A DNA stretch of 64,000 nt from Brevundimonas sp. MYb52 (lineage in GTDB: Bacteria; Pseudomonadota; Alphaproteobacteria; Caulobacterales; Caulobacteraceae): NCBI RefSeq assembly GCF_002979535.1, contig NZ_PCPB01000010.1, forward strand, positions 1-64,000, given 5' to 3'. A program made the translations under genes and the position numbers. The notes beneath the pieces are model-generated. The model was not told the origin of the DNA and made no database searches. It saw nothing but the letters and a program-made list of their open reading frames with translations. Shown here piece by piece: positions 35,262 through 47,600 of this stretch. Each line of letters opens with the position of its first letter. Position 1 is the stretch's first letter.

Positions 35262-35495
35262 CTAGTCCTGCTGAGACGCGAGAACATCCAACCGCGCCGT
35301 CAGGCTGGCCAGAGCGTCGCAGATGGCGGCGATCTCGACACAGGCCTCTCCGATCACCGGAGACCGCTGCTCAAACGAGCGACACAGCCAAGCCACCGCC
35401 AATTCTTCAAACTGTTCGCGCACGAACCACCTGTGCCGTTGTGAAACCGCACGAACAAAACACGCAAAAGTTGTGCTTGGCGCCGCAACGCCCAA
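35262..35495 (-). CDS. Small hypothetical protein before kdpE
   Basis: The product is 77 residues with a helical C-terminal half (FEELAVAWLCRSFEQRSP and IAAICDALASLTARLDVLA). It begins directly after the kdpE stop and runs in the same direction. The first 25 residues look non-conserved, so the true start may be internal. No family is recognised. It may be an extra gene at the end of the kdp operon or simply a chance frame. Confidence 0.4.
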   Translation of the reverse strand: MGVAAPSTTFACFVRAVSQRHRWFVREQFEELAVAWLCRSFEQRSPVIGEACVEIAAICDALASLTARLDVLASQQD

Positions 35496-36185
35496 TCAGG
35501 CCGTCAGCCGGTAGCCCACGCCAGGTTCAGTGGCGATCAGACGGGGCTGGGCGGGATCGGCCTCCAGCTTCTGACGCAACTGGCCGACGACCACGCGCAG
35601 GTACTGAGTGTCGTCGGCGTGGGCCTTGCCCCAGACGGCGGTCAAGAGGTCGCGGTGGCCGACCACCTTGCCGGCGTTGCGCGCCAGATGGGCCAGGACG
35701 TCGTATTCCTTGGGCGTGACGCGCACGGCCTCGCCCGCGCGGGTGATCAGGCGGCGCTCCAGGTCGATGACCACCTCCCCCGCTGTCAGCGGCCCCTGCA
35801 CCTCCGCGCGCGGTGCGGCCTGGCGCAGATTGGCGCGGACCCGAGCCAGCAGTTCGCCCACGCCGAAGGGCTTTTCGACATAGTCGTTAGCGCCCAGATC
35901 AAGCGCCGCGATCTTCTCGGCCTCCCTGTCACGCGCCGACAGGATGATGATGGGGCCGGCATAGAATTCGCGGGCGCGAGCCAGCACGTCCTTGCCGTCC
36001 ATGTCGGGCAAGCCCAGGTCCAGGACCACGGCGTCGGGGCTCCACAGGGCGATGCCGCGCAGGCCTTCCTGCCCGCTGTCGGCGCGGCGCGGTTCATAGC
36101 CGGCGGCGTCCAGCGCCGGGGACAGGAAGCGGTGGATCTGGGGCTCGTCGTCGATGACGAGAATCTGGGGACGGACAGCGGCCAT
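35496..36185 (-). CDS. kdpE: KdpE, OmpR-family response regulator
   Basis: KdpE activates the kdp operon when KdpD signals low potassium or osmotic stress. The 229-residue product has a receiver domain with acidic pocket IDDEPQ, phosphoacceptor Asp in VVLDLGLPDMDG and switch Lys in YVEKPFGVGEL. The C-terminal winged helix has VRVTPKEYDVLAHLARNAG and DDTQYLRVVVGQLRQKLE. It is encoded 10 bases after kdpD. Confidence 0.97.
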   Translation of the reverse strand: MAAVRPQILVIDDEPQIHRFLSPALDAAGYEPRRADSGQEGLRGIALWSPDAVVLDLGLPDMDGKDVLARAREFYAGPIIILSARDREAEKIAALDLGANDYVEKPFGVGELLARVRANLRQAAPRAEVQGPLTAGEVVIDLERRLITRAGEAVRVTPKEYDVLAHLARNAGKVVGHRDLLTAVWGKAHADDTQYLRVVVGQLRQKLEADPAQPRLIATEPGVGYRLTA

Positions 36186-36195
36186 ACGGCGGACC

Positions 36196-38865
36196 CTAGA
36201 GCAGGCTCGGGTGGGTGACGACGGCCTTGGGCAGGCTGATCAGGATGCGCGTGCCTTTTCCATCCTGAATGGGACTGGCGGCGGCGATACGGCCGTTCAT
36301 GGCCTCGACGAAGCCCTTGGCGATGGCCAGGCCCAACCCGGCCCCCTTGGTGCGGTCCGACGGCTCCTCCATGCGGCGGAACTTGTCGAAGACCCGCTCC
36401 AGTTCGGCGGTGGGGATGCCCTGGCCCTCGTCCTCGATGGAGATGACCACCGCGCCTCGGTCCTCATAGGCCGCCAGTTCGACGGTCGAGCCGTCGGGGC
36501 TGTAGGCGACGGCGTTCTCGAGGATGTTGACCAGGGCCTGTTCCAACAGCCCCTGATCGACCATGACCAGACTGAGCTGGGCCGGAAAGTCGCGGGTCAT
36601 CTTGCGCTGGCCCAACCGCCGCGCCACGCGCTTGCCCGCCGCGTTCAGCACGTCGCGCACATCGACCCAGTCGGCGCGGATGTTCAAGCCGCCGCCCTCC
36701 AGCCGGGTCATGTCCAGCAGGTCGCCGACATAGCGGCTAAGGCGCTCGGCCTCCTCGCGGATCGACAGCAACAGGTCGGCGCGCACGGCGGGCGTCAGCC
36801 TGTCACCCAGGTCGATCAATGTGGTCGAGGCGCCCAGGACCGTGGACAGGGGCGTCCGCAGGTCATGGCTGACCGAGTTCATCAGCGCGCCTCGGAAACG
36901 GTCGGTTCGGCGCAGGGTCTCGGTCTCGACCGCCTGTCCCGCCAGATCGGCGCGCTCGACCGCCACGGCGCCCTGATCCAGCAGGGCCAGGGCCAGTTTT
37001 TCCTCGTCCGAGCCGGGAGCCAGGGCCGCCGCCTCGATCCCGGCGACGCCTGCGCGGTCGCGCACGCCCTGCAAGGGCCGGAAGGTCCAGCGCGCCTGCG
37101 GCAGGGTGCCGGTGCCGTGACCCGCCGGTTCGCCCTTCTCCCAGGCCCAGCGGGCGGCGGCCATGGCCTCGGCGTCCAGCGGCGCCTTGGTCGGCGCGCC
37201 CGCGATCAGGGTCAGTTCGTCATTGAGAGGCAGCAGGACCACGGCCCCGGCACCGGCCGCAGCCGCAGTCTGCTCGGCCAGAATGCGGGCGGCGGCGGCG
37301 CGGTCGCCCACCCCGGTCAGACGCTGGCTGGCGGCCAGCAGGGCCGAGACCGCCGAGGCGCGGCGCTGGGCCGCCCGCGCCTGTTCGCGCACGCGCCCCG
37401 CCAGGACCCCGGTCGTCAGGGCCACGGCCCAGAAGACGACCAGGGTCAGAAGGTCAGTCGGCGAGCCGATGGCGAAGCTGAACTTGGGCTGCAGGAACAG
37501 GAAGTTGTAGGTCAGGAAGGCCAGCGTCGCCGCCGCCAGCGCCGGACGCAGGCCATAGAGCACCCCCGCCGCCAGCACCGCCGACAGATAGATGACGCCC
37601 AGATCGACCCGCTCGAACGTCCGGTCCAGCAGCAGGGCCAGACCTGTAGCGGCGACCACGCAGGCCGCGCCGACGGCGTATCCGCGCCAGCCGCCGGTCA
37701 GGTTGACGCGCGGCTCTCGCACAGGCTTGTCGTCCGCCTCGGCGCCGTCGGTGATGACGTGGATCGCCACCCCGCGCGCCTGACGCAGCAGTTCGGCGGC
37801 CAGCGATCGGCCCAGCCATTCGGACAGGCGGCTGTCGCGGCCCTTGGCCAGAACGATCTGGGTGATGTTGTTCTGATGGGCGTGATCCATGACAGCGCGC
37901 GCCGTGTCGTCGCCGCTGAGGACCACGGTGCGCCCGCCCAGCTGCTCGGCCAGCTTCAGCGCGTCCGACAGCTTTCCGGCCGAGCCGACGCCGTGGCGCG
38001 CGCCAGAAGGACGGTCGACATGGGCCACCGTCCAGGGCGCGTCCATCATCATGTCCGACAGCCGCCGCCCGGCGCGAACCAGAGGCGCGGCCATGGCGTC
38101 GCCCGCGACCAACACCAGAATCCGCTCGCCCGCCGCCCACGGCCCCGGCACCCCCTGCTCACGCAGGCGCGCGACCAACTGGTCGTCTACCGTCTGGGCC
38201 GCGCGGCGCAGGGCCAGTTCGCGCAGGGCCGTCAGGTTCTCGACCTTGAAGAAGTTGTCCGAGGCCAGCCGCGCCGTCTCGGGCACATAGACCTTGCCCT
38301 CGGCCAGACGCTTGCGCAGCTCCTCGGGGGTGATGTCCACCACCTCGATGTCGTCGGCGCGCGACAGGGCGCTGTCCGGCACGCTCTCGCGCTGACGCAC
38401 TCCGGTGATCCGCAGCACCACGTCCGACAGGCTTTCCAGATGCTGGACGTTCAGCGTGGTCCAGACGTCGATCCCGGCGTCGAGGATTTCCTCTACGTCC
38501 TGCCACCGCTTGGGATGGCGCGATCCGGGAGCGTTGGAGTGGGCGTATTCGTCGACCAGCAGCAGCTCGGGCCGCCGGGCGATCGCCCCGTCGAGATCGA
38601 ACTCCAGCAGGGTTCGGTCGCGATAGGCCATGGGGCTGCGGGCCATGACCTCCAGCCCGCGCAGCAGGCTCATGGTCTCCTTGCGGCCATGAGTCTCGAC
38701 CACGCCGACCACGACGTCGTCGCCCTCGGCTTTGCGACGACGGGCGGCGCGCAGCATCTCATAGGTCTTGCCGACGCCGGGCGACATGCCCAGAAAAACC
38801 TTCAGCCGCCCACGCTTGCGCGGGGCGGCCGGGGTCTCGATCGTCGGGGGGATGGGCGGCGCCAT
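36196..38865 (-). CDS. kdpD: KdpD, potassium-sensing histidine kinase
   Basis: KdpD is an inner-membrane sensor kinase for K+ limitation. The 889-residue product has the cytoplasmic KdpD domain with Walker A GMSPGVGKTYEML (about 27), a USP-like domain (about 235-360) and four membrane helices (about 390-490). A GAF-like region follows, then the HisKA box NSVSHDLRTPLSTVLG, and an ATPase domain with EDEGQGIP and GAGLGLAI. All parts of the E. coli protein are present. It overlaps kdpC by one base. Confidence 0.97.
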   Translation of the reverse strand: MAPPIPPTIETPAAPRKRGRLKVFLGMSPGVGKTYEMLRAARRRKAEGDDVVVGVVETHGRKETMSLLRGLEVMARSPMAYRDRTLLEFDLDGAIARRPELLLVDEYAHSNAPGSRHPKRWQDVEEILDAGIDVWTTLNVQHLESLSDVVLRITGVRQRESVPDSALSRADDIEVVDITPEELRKRLAEGKVYVPETARLASDNFFKVENLTALRELALRRAAQTVDDQLVARLREQGVPGPWAAGERILVLVAGDAMAAPLVRAGRRLSDMMMDAPWTVAHVDRPSGARHGVGSAGKLSDALKLAEQLGGRTVVLSGDDTARAVMDHAHQNNITQIVLAKGRDSRLSEWLGRSLAAELLRQARGVAIHVITDGAEADDKPVREPRVNLTGGWRGYAVGAACVVAATGLALLLDRTFERVDLGVIYLSAVLAAGVLYGLRPALAAATLAFLTYNFLFLQPKFSFAIGSPTDLLTLVVFWAVALTTGVLAGRVREQARAAQRRASAVSALLAASQRLTGVGDRAAAARILAEQTAAAAGAGAVVLLPLNDELTLIAGAPTKAPLDAEAMAAARWAWEKGEPAGHGTGTLPQARWTFRPLQGVRDRAGVAGIEAAALAPGSDEEKLALALLDQGAVAVERADLAGQAVETETLRRTDRFRGALMNSVSHDLRTPLSTVLGASTTLIDLGDRLTPAVRADLLLSIREEAERLSRYVGDLLDMTRLEGGGLNIRADWVDVRDVLNAAGKRVARRLGQRKMTRDFPAQLSLVMVDQGLLEQALVNILENAVAYSPDGSTVELAAYEDRGAVVISIEDEGQGIPTAELERVFDKFRRMEEPSDRTKGAGLGLAIAKGFVEAMNGRIAAASPIQDGKGTRILISLPKAVVTHPSLL

Positions 38866-39446
38866 CAGCCCTCCGCGGCGGGACGCGCGAAGCGGGCGTC
38901 CAGCGCCCGGTTGGTCAGCAGCACATTGACGCGCGGCTGGCCCAGGACGCCGAACGTGCGGCCTTCGACGTGCTGTTCGATCACCTCTCGCACCTGCGCC
39001 TCCCCCACCCCGCGCGCGCTGGCGATGCGGGCGATTTGCAGCCTAGCGTAGGCCGGAGAGATATGCGGGTCGAGGCCCGAGGCCGAGGTGGTCACGGCGT
39101 CGGCGGGGACGACCGCCCCGCCCGCCTCGGTCCTGAGCGCCTCCGCGTCCGTCTTGACCCGGGCGATCAGGTCCGAGTTGAGCGGGCCGAGGTTCGACCC
39201 TGACGAGGCCGAGGCGTCATAGCTCGCCGCCGAGGGGCGCGGATGCAGATAGCCCGGCGCAGCGAACGACTGACCGATCAGGGCCGAGCCGACCACCTGC
39301 CCCGCCTTGTCGCGGACCAGACTGCCGTTCGCCTGTTCCGGGAAGGCGGCCTGGGCCACCCCGGTCACGGCCAGAGGATAGGCGACGCCGAGGACGCCGG
39401 TGAACAGGGCGATCATCACGACCGCCGGACGGATCTGGTTCAGCAT
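38865..39446 (-). CDS. kdpC: KdpC, potassium-transporting ATPase subunit C
   Basis: This single-span subunit stabilises the KdpFABC complex. The 193-residue product has an N-terminal membrane helix (about 8-30). The family segments are GSALIGQSF, PGYLHPRPSAASYDASASSGSNLG (in parts), ADAVTTSASGLDPHISPAYA, and the RVNVLLTNRALD end. It begins one base inside the stop of the TorF-like porin gene, so translation is coupled to that porin and not directly to kdpB. Confidence 0.97.
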   Translation of the reverse strand: MLNQIRPAVVMIALFTGVLGVAYPLAVTGVAQAAFPEQANGSLVRDKAGQVVGSALIGQSFAAPGYLHPRPSAASYDASASSGSNLGPLNSDLIARVKTDAEALRTEAGGAVVPADAVTTSASGLDPHISPAYARLQIARIASARGVGEAQVREVIEQHVEGRTFGVLGQPRVNVLLTNRALDARFARPAAEG

Positions 39447-40189
39447 CAGAAAATCGCCTTCAGGCTGGCCACGGCCCGGCTGTCATAGGCCGAGCCGAAG
39501 CCGTGTTCGTCGGTGTCGAAATAGCGGACGTCCAGCGCCAGATGGTCCGTCAGCTGATAGGCCGCGCCCAGGTTCCAGGCCGTGTAGTCGAAGTCAGACG
39601 ACACCCACTGCCGCCCCACCGCCGCCGAGAGGGTCCACCGATCCGCCGGGCTGACGGCGGCGTTGATCTCGGCATAGGTCGCCTCGTCCTCGGACGCGCC
39701 GAAGAAGTCGGGCGAGTAGTAGATCGCCGCCCCCAGGGTCGCCGGACCTACCGCGCGCGAGGTTGCGGCCTTCAACTCGACATAGTCATAGTCGGCCCCG
39801 TCCGACTGACCCGCATAGAAATAGCTGACCACGCCGAAGTTCCAGTTGAAGCCGGCGAACTCGGGCCGGACCCCGGCGTAGAGGTCGATCTCGGCGTCGG
39901 TTTCGGCGTCCCCGGCGAAGGCGACATTGCCGGCCCAGGCCCCGGCGTAGAACAGGCCATGGGTGACATCGACACCGGCGGAGAGGGCCAGATCGCCCTC
40001 GGTCTGGCTGACGCCTCGAAAGACGTAGTCGCTGGCGACGGCGGCGTTGAAAGCGACGTCGGGGCCGGTCCTGTCCTCGGCCTGGGCCGGGCTGCTGCAC
40101 AGGCCGAGCGCGATGATGGCGACCAGGCAGGCGCCGCCGAACAGGGCGTCATTGGCGCCCGAGGCTTTGGGTGTGTTGCGTTTCGTCAT
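39446..40189 (-). CDS. TorF-family outer-membrane porin within the kdp operon
   Basis: The 247-residue product has a signal peptide region (hydrophobic from about 18 to 37, ending AQAED). It then has the TorF-like start VAFNAAVASDYVFRGVSQTEGDLALSAG, read in pieces, and alternating aromatic beta strands such as FNWNFGVVSYFYAG. It ends VASLKAIF with terminal Phe, a barrel hallmark. The family was named from TIGR02001-type proteins; its cargo is unknown. It is coupled to kdpC by a one-base overlap and lies 16 bases after kdpB, which places it firmly inside the operon. Confidence 0.85.
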   Translation of the reverse strand: MTKRNTPKASGANDALFGGACLVAIIALGLCSSPAQAEDRTGPDVAFNAAVASDYVFRGVSQTEGDLALSAGVDVTHGLFYAGAWAGNVAFAGDAETDAEIDLYAGVRPEFAGFNWNFGVVSYFYAGQSDGADYDYVELKAATSRAVGPATLGAAIYYSPDFFGASEDEATYAEINAAVSPADRWTLSAAVGRQWVSSDFDYTAWNLGAAYQLTDHLALDVRYFDTDEHGFGSAYDSRAVASLKAIF

Positions 40190-40205
40190 GATGGTGTCCT
40201 TCCCC

Positions 40206-42281
<2,076 letters not shown>

Positions 42282-42293
42282 GGGATTATCCGA

Positions 42294-44006
42294 TCAGAAC
42301 CGGGCCACGACCTGAAGCATGTCGAAATGCTCCACGATCGGACCCAGCGAGAGGGCGGGGAAGAACTGCAGGCCGCCGAGGATCAGGATCACCCCGATCA
42401 GCAGGCCGATGAACAGCGGGCCATGGGTCGGCAGGGTCCCGGTCGAGGGCGCCAGCCGGGGCTTGGCGACCAGGGCGCCGGCGACGGCCAGAACCGCAAT
42501 AGCGGGCACGAACCGGCCCAGCAGCATGGCCAGACCCAGGGTGGTGTTCCACCAAGGCGCGTTAGCGGTCAGACCGGCAAAGGCCGAGCCGTTGTTCCCC
42601 GTCGCCGAGGTATAGGCATAGAGGACCTCGGACAGGCCGTGCGGCCCCTTGTTCAGCAGACCCGCCAGGGCCTCGGGCAGGACGGCGGCGACGGCCGAAA
42701 AGCCCAGCACCGACAGGGGCACCACCAGAACCGCCAGCATGGCGAACTGGATCTCGCGCGCCTCGATCTTCTTGCCCAGATATTCCGGCGTGCGGCCGAC
42801 CATCAGGCCCGCGACAAAGACCGCCAGCATGGCCATCAAGACCATGACGGCGACGCCCGAACCGATCCCGCCGGGCAGGATCTCGCCCAACTGCATCAGG
42901 AACATGGTCACGGCCCCGCCCAGCGGCATGTAGCTGGCGTGCATGGAGTTGACCGAGCCGTTCGAGGCGCCGGTCGTCTGGGCCGCCCAGGCCACGGAGG
43001 CCGGGACGCCAAAGCGGACCTCCTTGCCCTCCATATTGCCAACCGAGGCATCCACGCTGGCGGCGACCAGGGCGGGCGCCGGCTGGCTTTCGATGACGTA
43101 GAGGGCCGAGGCTGCGCCCCCCAGCAGGATGACGGCGGCCACCGCCAAGGCGCGGACCTCCTTCTTGGCCAGGACGCTGCAACCAAAGGCGAAGAAGGCC
43201 GCCCAGCCCATGACATTGATGCAGATCGCCGTGATCAGATTGGTCAGCGGCGTCGGGTTCTCCAGCGGGTGGGCCGAGTTGACGTTGAACACGCCGCCGC
43301 CGTTGATGCCCAGCTGCTTGATCGCCAGCTGGCTGGCGGTCGGGAACAGGCTGATGGTCTGCGAGCCGCCTTCAAGCGTCGTCGCATGGGCCGAGGCCGC
43401 CAGCGACTGCGCCACGCCCAGCCCGGCCAGAGTCACGGCGACGATGAAGGCGATGGGCAGCAGGACATAGAGGCTGGTCCGCGTCAGGTCGGCCCAGAAG
43501 TTGCCGACTCCCTCTCCGCGATTGGCGATGAAGGCGCGGGCCAGAGCTGCCGCAATCGTCGCGCCGGTGGCCGCCGAGACGAAGTTCTGCACCGTCAGAC
43601 CCACCATCTGGGTGAAGGTCGACATCGTCGCCTCGCCGCCATAGCTCTGCCAGTTGGTGTTGGTGACGAAGCTGACGGCGGTGTTGAAGGCCAGGTGCGG
43701 ACTGAGGCCGTCAAACCCCTGCGGGTTCATCGGCAGAACCCCCTGCAGACGCAGCAGGCCGTAGAGCAGCAGGAAGCCCGCCAGATTGAAGGCGAGCAGG
43801 GCGCCGACATAGCCCAGCCAGCCCTGGATGCGCGTCGGGTCCACCCCGGCAGCGCGATAAAACAGGCCCTCGACCGGCTTCAGCACCGGGTCCAGCCAGG
43901 TGCGCTCGCCGTTCCAGACGCGCGACATATAGATCCCGATCGGCCAGCCGAGCACGACGGCCAGACCGAGGGTCAGGGCGATCTCGGCCCATCCTTGAAT
44001 ATTCAT
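42294..44006 (-). CDS. kdpA: KdpA, potassium-binding channel-like subunit
   Basis: KdpA selects and binds K+ in the KdpFABC pump. The 570-residue product has about ten membrane helices. Selectivity-filter-like segments are [38 protein letters not shown], and the [11 protein letters not shown] loop. It begins [20 protein letters not shown] as in other KdpA. It follows kdpF by 16 bases. Confidence 0.98.
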   Translation of the reverse strand: MNIQGWAEIALTLGLAVVLGWPIGIYMSRVWNGERTWLDPVLKPVEGLFYRAAGVDPTRIQGWLGYVGALLAFNLAGFLLLYGLLRLQGVLPMNPQGFDGLSPHLAFNTAVSFVTNTNWQSYGGEATMSTFTQMVGLTVQNFVSAATGATIAAALARAFIANRGEGVGNFWADLTRTSLYVLLPIAFIVAVTLAGLGVAQSLAASAHATTLEGGSQTISLFPTASQLAIKQLGINGGGVFNVNSAHPLENPTPLTNLITAICINVMGWAAFFAFGCSVLAKKEVRALAVAAVILLGGAASALYVIESQPAPALVAASVDASVGNMEGKEVRFGVPASVAWAAQTTGASNGSVNSMHASYMPLGGAVTMFLMQLGEILPGGIGSGVAVMVLMAMLAVFVAGLMVGRTPEYLGKKIEAREIQFAMLAVLVVPLSVLGFSAVAAVLPEALAGLLNKGPHGLSEVLYAYTSATGNNGSAFAGLTANAPWWNTTLGLAMLLGRFVPAIAVLAVAGALVAKPRLAPSTGTLPTHGPLFIGLLIGVILILGGLQFFPALSLGPIVEHFDMLQVVARF

Positions 44007-44022
44007 GAGAAGGCGGCTCCGC

Positions 44023-44109
44023 TCAGAACCGCTCGGGGCGCAGCAGGGCCGCGACCATGTAGCCGGCGATGACCAGGGCGCCGGCGCCCCACAGGAGGTT
44101 CAGCACCAT
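44023..44109 (-). CDS. kdpF: KdpF, small membrane subunit
   Basis: KdpF is a 28-residue single-helix peptide that stabilises the Kdp complex. The sequence begins [20 protein letters not shown] and ends LLRPERF, the typical KdpF finish (E. coli ends in ALLKPEKF-type sequence). It lies directly before kdpA and 2 bases after the stop of a second tiny membrane peptide. Confidence 0.92.
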   Translation of the reverse strand: MVLNLLWGAGALVIAGYMVAALLRPERF

Positions 44110-44111
44110 GG

Positions 44112-44195
44112 TCACAGCCTTTTCAACGCAGCAGCGAGGGCGGCGAAGGCCAGGAAGGCCCCGCCGCCGATCGCCAGAAAGATCATATCGGCCAT
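44112..44195 (-). CDS. 27-residue membrane peptide upstream of kdpF
   Basis: ATG at 44195 opens a 27-residue frame (MADMIFLAIGGGAFLAFAAL and ending AAALKRL) with one hydrophobic helix and a basic end. GGAGGC lies upstream at a suitable distance. Tiny peptides of this layout precede kdpF in other kdp operons as I recall, but usually go unannotated. Its role in the complex is unknown. Confidence 0.6.
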   Translation of the reverse strand: MADMIFLAIGGGAFLAFAALAAALKRL

Positions 44196-44240
44196 GCCGA
44201 AGCCTCCAACTCAGTGAGAGCCGGAACAGACGCCTTTGGG

Positions 44241-44291
44241 GCGTAAGGGAGCCATGCGGAAAGCGGCGCCGTGCATAAGGCGCGCATAAGG
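44241..44291. promoter_or_regulatory. Direct repeats upstream of kdp (candidate KdpE sites)
   Basis: GCATAAGG occurs at 44273-44280 and 44284-44291, eleven bases apart. A related GCGTAAGG lies at 44241-44248, about three helical turns upstream. On the kdp strand they read CCTTATGC twice in tandem. One helical turn between copies fits an OmpR-family dimer such as KdpE. They are 46-96 bases upstream of the first small ORF of the operon. Confidence 0.5.
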
Positions 44292-44365
44292 AAAGGACGA
44301 GGCGCGCCGCCGACGGAGCCGAAGGCGGGCCAGGGCGTTGCCCCTCTGAACCCAAGGAGACAAGC

Positions 44366-44593
44366 ATGGACACGATGACGGCGCTGATCCTGGTGGGCGT
44401 GGTCGCCATGATCCTGGCCGGCGCAGGCTTCGCCTTCGTCCAGCCGCGCCGCTTCACCGACCGCGACGCCGACGGCGCCCCTGACGCCACCCCGGAGGAA
44501 ATCGCCCAAGCCCGCGCCGACGACGCCTGGGGCCGGGCAACCCGGAACGAGAGCAAGACTGGCGAGAGCGAAATCGGTCGCGACGCGTCCTGA
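44366..44593 (+). CDS. Small membrane-anchored protein divergent from kdp
   Basis: The product is 75 residues. It has one N-terminal helix (TALILVGVVAMILAGAGFAFV) and an acidic, soluble tail with a calcium-loop-like DRDADGAPD. AAGGAGAC precedes the ATG. No family is recognised. It shares its upstream region with the kdp operon, so it could be co-regulated by potassium, but this is only positional. Confidence 0.6.
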   Translation: MDTMTALILVGVVAMILAGAGFAFVQPRRFTDRDADGAPDATPEEIAQARADDAWGRATRNESKTGESEIGRDAS

Positions 44594-44624
44594 ACGCCGC
44601 GACCGATCACCGGAAGACCAGCGC

Positions 44625-47600
44625 CTAGTCCGCGCCGCCCTCTACCGCCCGACGCCGCACCGCTCTGGCTGCGAAGGTCGGCAGGACAAGGAGGGTCAGG
44701 GCCGTCGCGGTCAGCAGGCCGCCGATCACCACCGTCGCCAGCGGCTTCTGAACCTCGGCCCCCGCCCCGTGAGCAATGGCCATGGGGATGAAGCCGACGA
44801 TGGCGACGAGAGCCGTCGTCAGCACCGCGCGAAGACGACTGGACGCCCCCTCGACAGCCGCGTCGCGTGGAGCCAATCCCGCCTGCAAGCGCTCGCGGAT
44901 CGCCTGCATCAGGACCAGGCCGTTGAGCGTCGCCACCCCGGACACGGCGATGAAGCCCACCGCCGCCGAGACCGAGAAGGGCATGCCCCGCAGCAGCAGC
45001 GCCAGCGCCCCGCCGATCAGGGCCAGAGGCACGCAGGCGAACACCAGGCCGGCTTCCGAAAACGACCCCAAGGCCATGAACAGCAAGACCCCGATCAGGA
45101 CGAAGACAATGGGGATGACCAGACCCAGACGTTGCTCGGCCCGCTTCAGGTTTTCAAACTGCCCGCCCCAGTCCAGACGAACGCCTGCCGGCAGCTGGAT
45201 CTGATCGACCTGTTTCTGGGCGTCGGCGACAAAGCCGCCCAGATCGCGGCCCCGGACATTGGCCTGAACCACCATGCGACGACTTCCGTCGTGGCGGCTG
45301 ATCTGGTTCGGCCCCTCGGCGGTCTGGATATGGGCCACCGACGACAGCGGCACGGTAACGCCGGTCGCGGAGACTATAGGCAGGGCCGCTAGCGCCGCCG
45401 GGTCGTTGCGCGTGTCCTCGGCCAGACGCACCACGACGTCGAAGCGACGGTCGCCCTCGAAGATCCGTCCCGCCTCGGCGCCGCCGACAGCCGCCGAAAC
45501 CGCTTCCGACACATCCGCCGCCGACAGGCCGTAACTGGCCGCTGCGAACCGATCGACGCGGACCGTCAGGGTCGGCAGACCCGAGACCTGCTCCACCCGA
45601 ACATCCGCCGCGCCCTGAGTGTCTCGCAGGGCGGTCGCTACCTGGTCAGCGACCTTCTGCATGACGGCGAAGTCCTCGCCATAGATCATGACCGCCAGGT
45701 CCGTGCGGACGCCCGAGATCAACTCGTTGAAGCGCAATTCGATCGGCTGGCTGAACTCGAAGCTGTTGCCGATCTGTTTGGACGCCGCCTCTTCAAAGCG
45801 GGCGATCAGGGCCTCTTTCTTGAGCCTGGGGTTCGGCCAGTCCTTGCGATCCTTCAGCACGATCACGCTGTCGGAGATGTTCGGCGGCATGGGATCGACG
45901 GCGGCCTCGGCGGTGCCGGTGCGCGAAAAGACGGTCTTGACCTCGGGTTGGGCGCGGATCGCCCGCTCCAGCGCCATCTGCATGGCCAGCGACTGCTCCA
46001 GCGAAGCCGAGGGCACGCGCAAGGCCTGCATGGCGACATCCCCCTCGTCCAGAGTCGGAATGAACTCCCGGCCCAGGGTGCTGAAGGCGACACCGCCGAT
46101 GGCCAGAGCCCCGAGCGCCGACAGCAGGACGACCTTCGGCCGATCGACCGCCGCCCCGATGGCCGGCTGAATCCAGCGCCGCGCGTGGCGAAGCAGGAAG
46201 GTTTCATGCTCACGGGCCTGACCGCGCTCATCGACCTCGACCACCTTGGGATCGCGCACCAGCAAGGCCGTCATGGCCGGGACGAAGGTGAAGGAGAAGA
46301 TGAAGGCCCCCACCAGGGCCAACATGACCGTCGCCCCCATCGGGATGAAGGTCTTGCCCTCGACCCCTTCCAGCATCAGCAGCGGCGTGAAGACCAGCAG
46401 GATGATCAACTGACCAAAGGCGGCCGGTTTGACCATCTGCCGCGCCGCCGCAACGGCGACGCCCAGCCGCTCGTTCCGGGTCAGCATCCGTCCGATCTCG
46501 GCACGGCGCTGGCTCAGTCTCAGAAGCGTGTTCTCGACCACCACGACCGCGCCGTCGACCAGAAGGCCGAAGTCCAGCGCCCCCAGGCTCATCAGGTTTC
46601 CGCTGATCCCGAAACGGTTCATGCCGATGACGGCGAACAGGAAGCTGATCGGGATCATCAGGGCTGCGATGGTCGCCGCCCGGATATTGCCGAGCAGCAG
46701 GAAGAGCACGACGATGACCAGAACCGCCCCTTCGGTCAGGTTGCGCGCCACCGTCGAGATGGTCGCGTTGACCAGGGCGCTGCGGTCCAGAACCGTCACG
46801 GCCTCGATCCCGGCGGGCAGGGTCTTGCGAACCTGCTCCAGACGTTCGCCCGCCGCCTGGGCCACGGTGCGGCTGTTGCCGCCCGCAATCATCAAGGCGG
46901 TGCCGAGGACGGCTTCGTGGCCGTCGCGGCTGGCCCCGCCCAGACGCGGCGCCTGGCCGATCTCGACCGTCGCCACGTCGGCGACCCGAACGACCAGACC
47001 ATTGCGATTGACCACCGGCGCCTGGGCCAGATCATCGACCGTCGAGGCCAGAGCGTCGGTGCGCACCGTCAAGGCCTCGCCCGCGCGCTGGACATAACCC
47101 GCCCCCGCCTGGGCGTTGGCCCGATCCAGCGCCTGGATCAGGTCGCCCAGGCTCAGGCCATAGGCGGACAGGCGCGCCGGGTCCGGGCGCACCGCATACT
47201 CCTTCACGTAGCCGCCGACCGTATCGACCCCGGCCAGTCCGGGCGCCGTCCGCATCTGCGGCGCGACGATCCAGTCCTGCACCGTCCGCAGATAGGTGGC
47301 CCGCTGCTGCGGCGTGGTCAGCAAATCGCCCTCGGGCGTCAGATAGGCCCCGCCCGGCTGCCAGCCCGGCTGACCGGGCCTGGCCAGGTTGGCGCTGTTG
47401 AACGGCTTGTAGTCGACGGTCCACATCAGGACCTCGCCCAGACCCGTCGTGATCGGGGCCAATGCCGGTTCGACGCCTTCGGGCATGGTTTCGCGGGCCT
47501 GGGCCAGCCGCTCGGCCACCTGTTGACGGGCGAAATAGATGTCCGTCCGGTCGGTGAAGATGACCGTCACCTGGCTGAAACCGTTGCGGCTCAGGGACCG

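Noticed and set aside
36154..39051. Plus-strand open frame of 965 codons opposite kdpD
   Set aside because: It mirrors the minus-strand kdpD, kdpC and kdpE genes, is full of Gln/His/Arg low-complexity sequence and shows no domain. Long antisense frames are a by-product of high GC.
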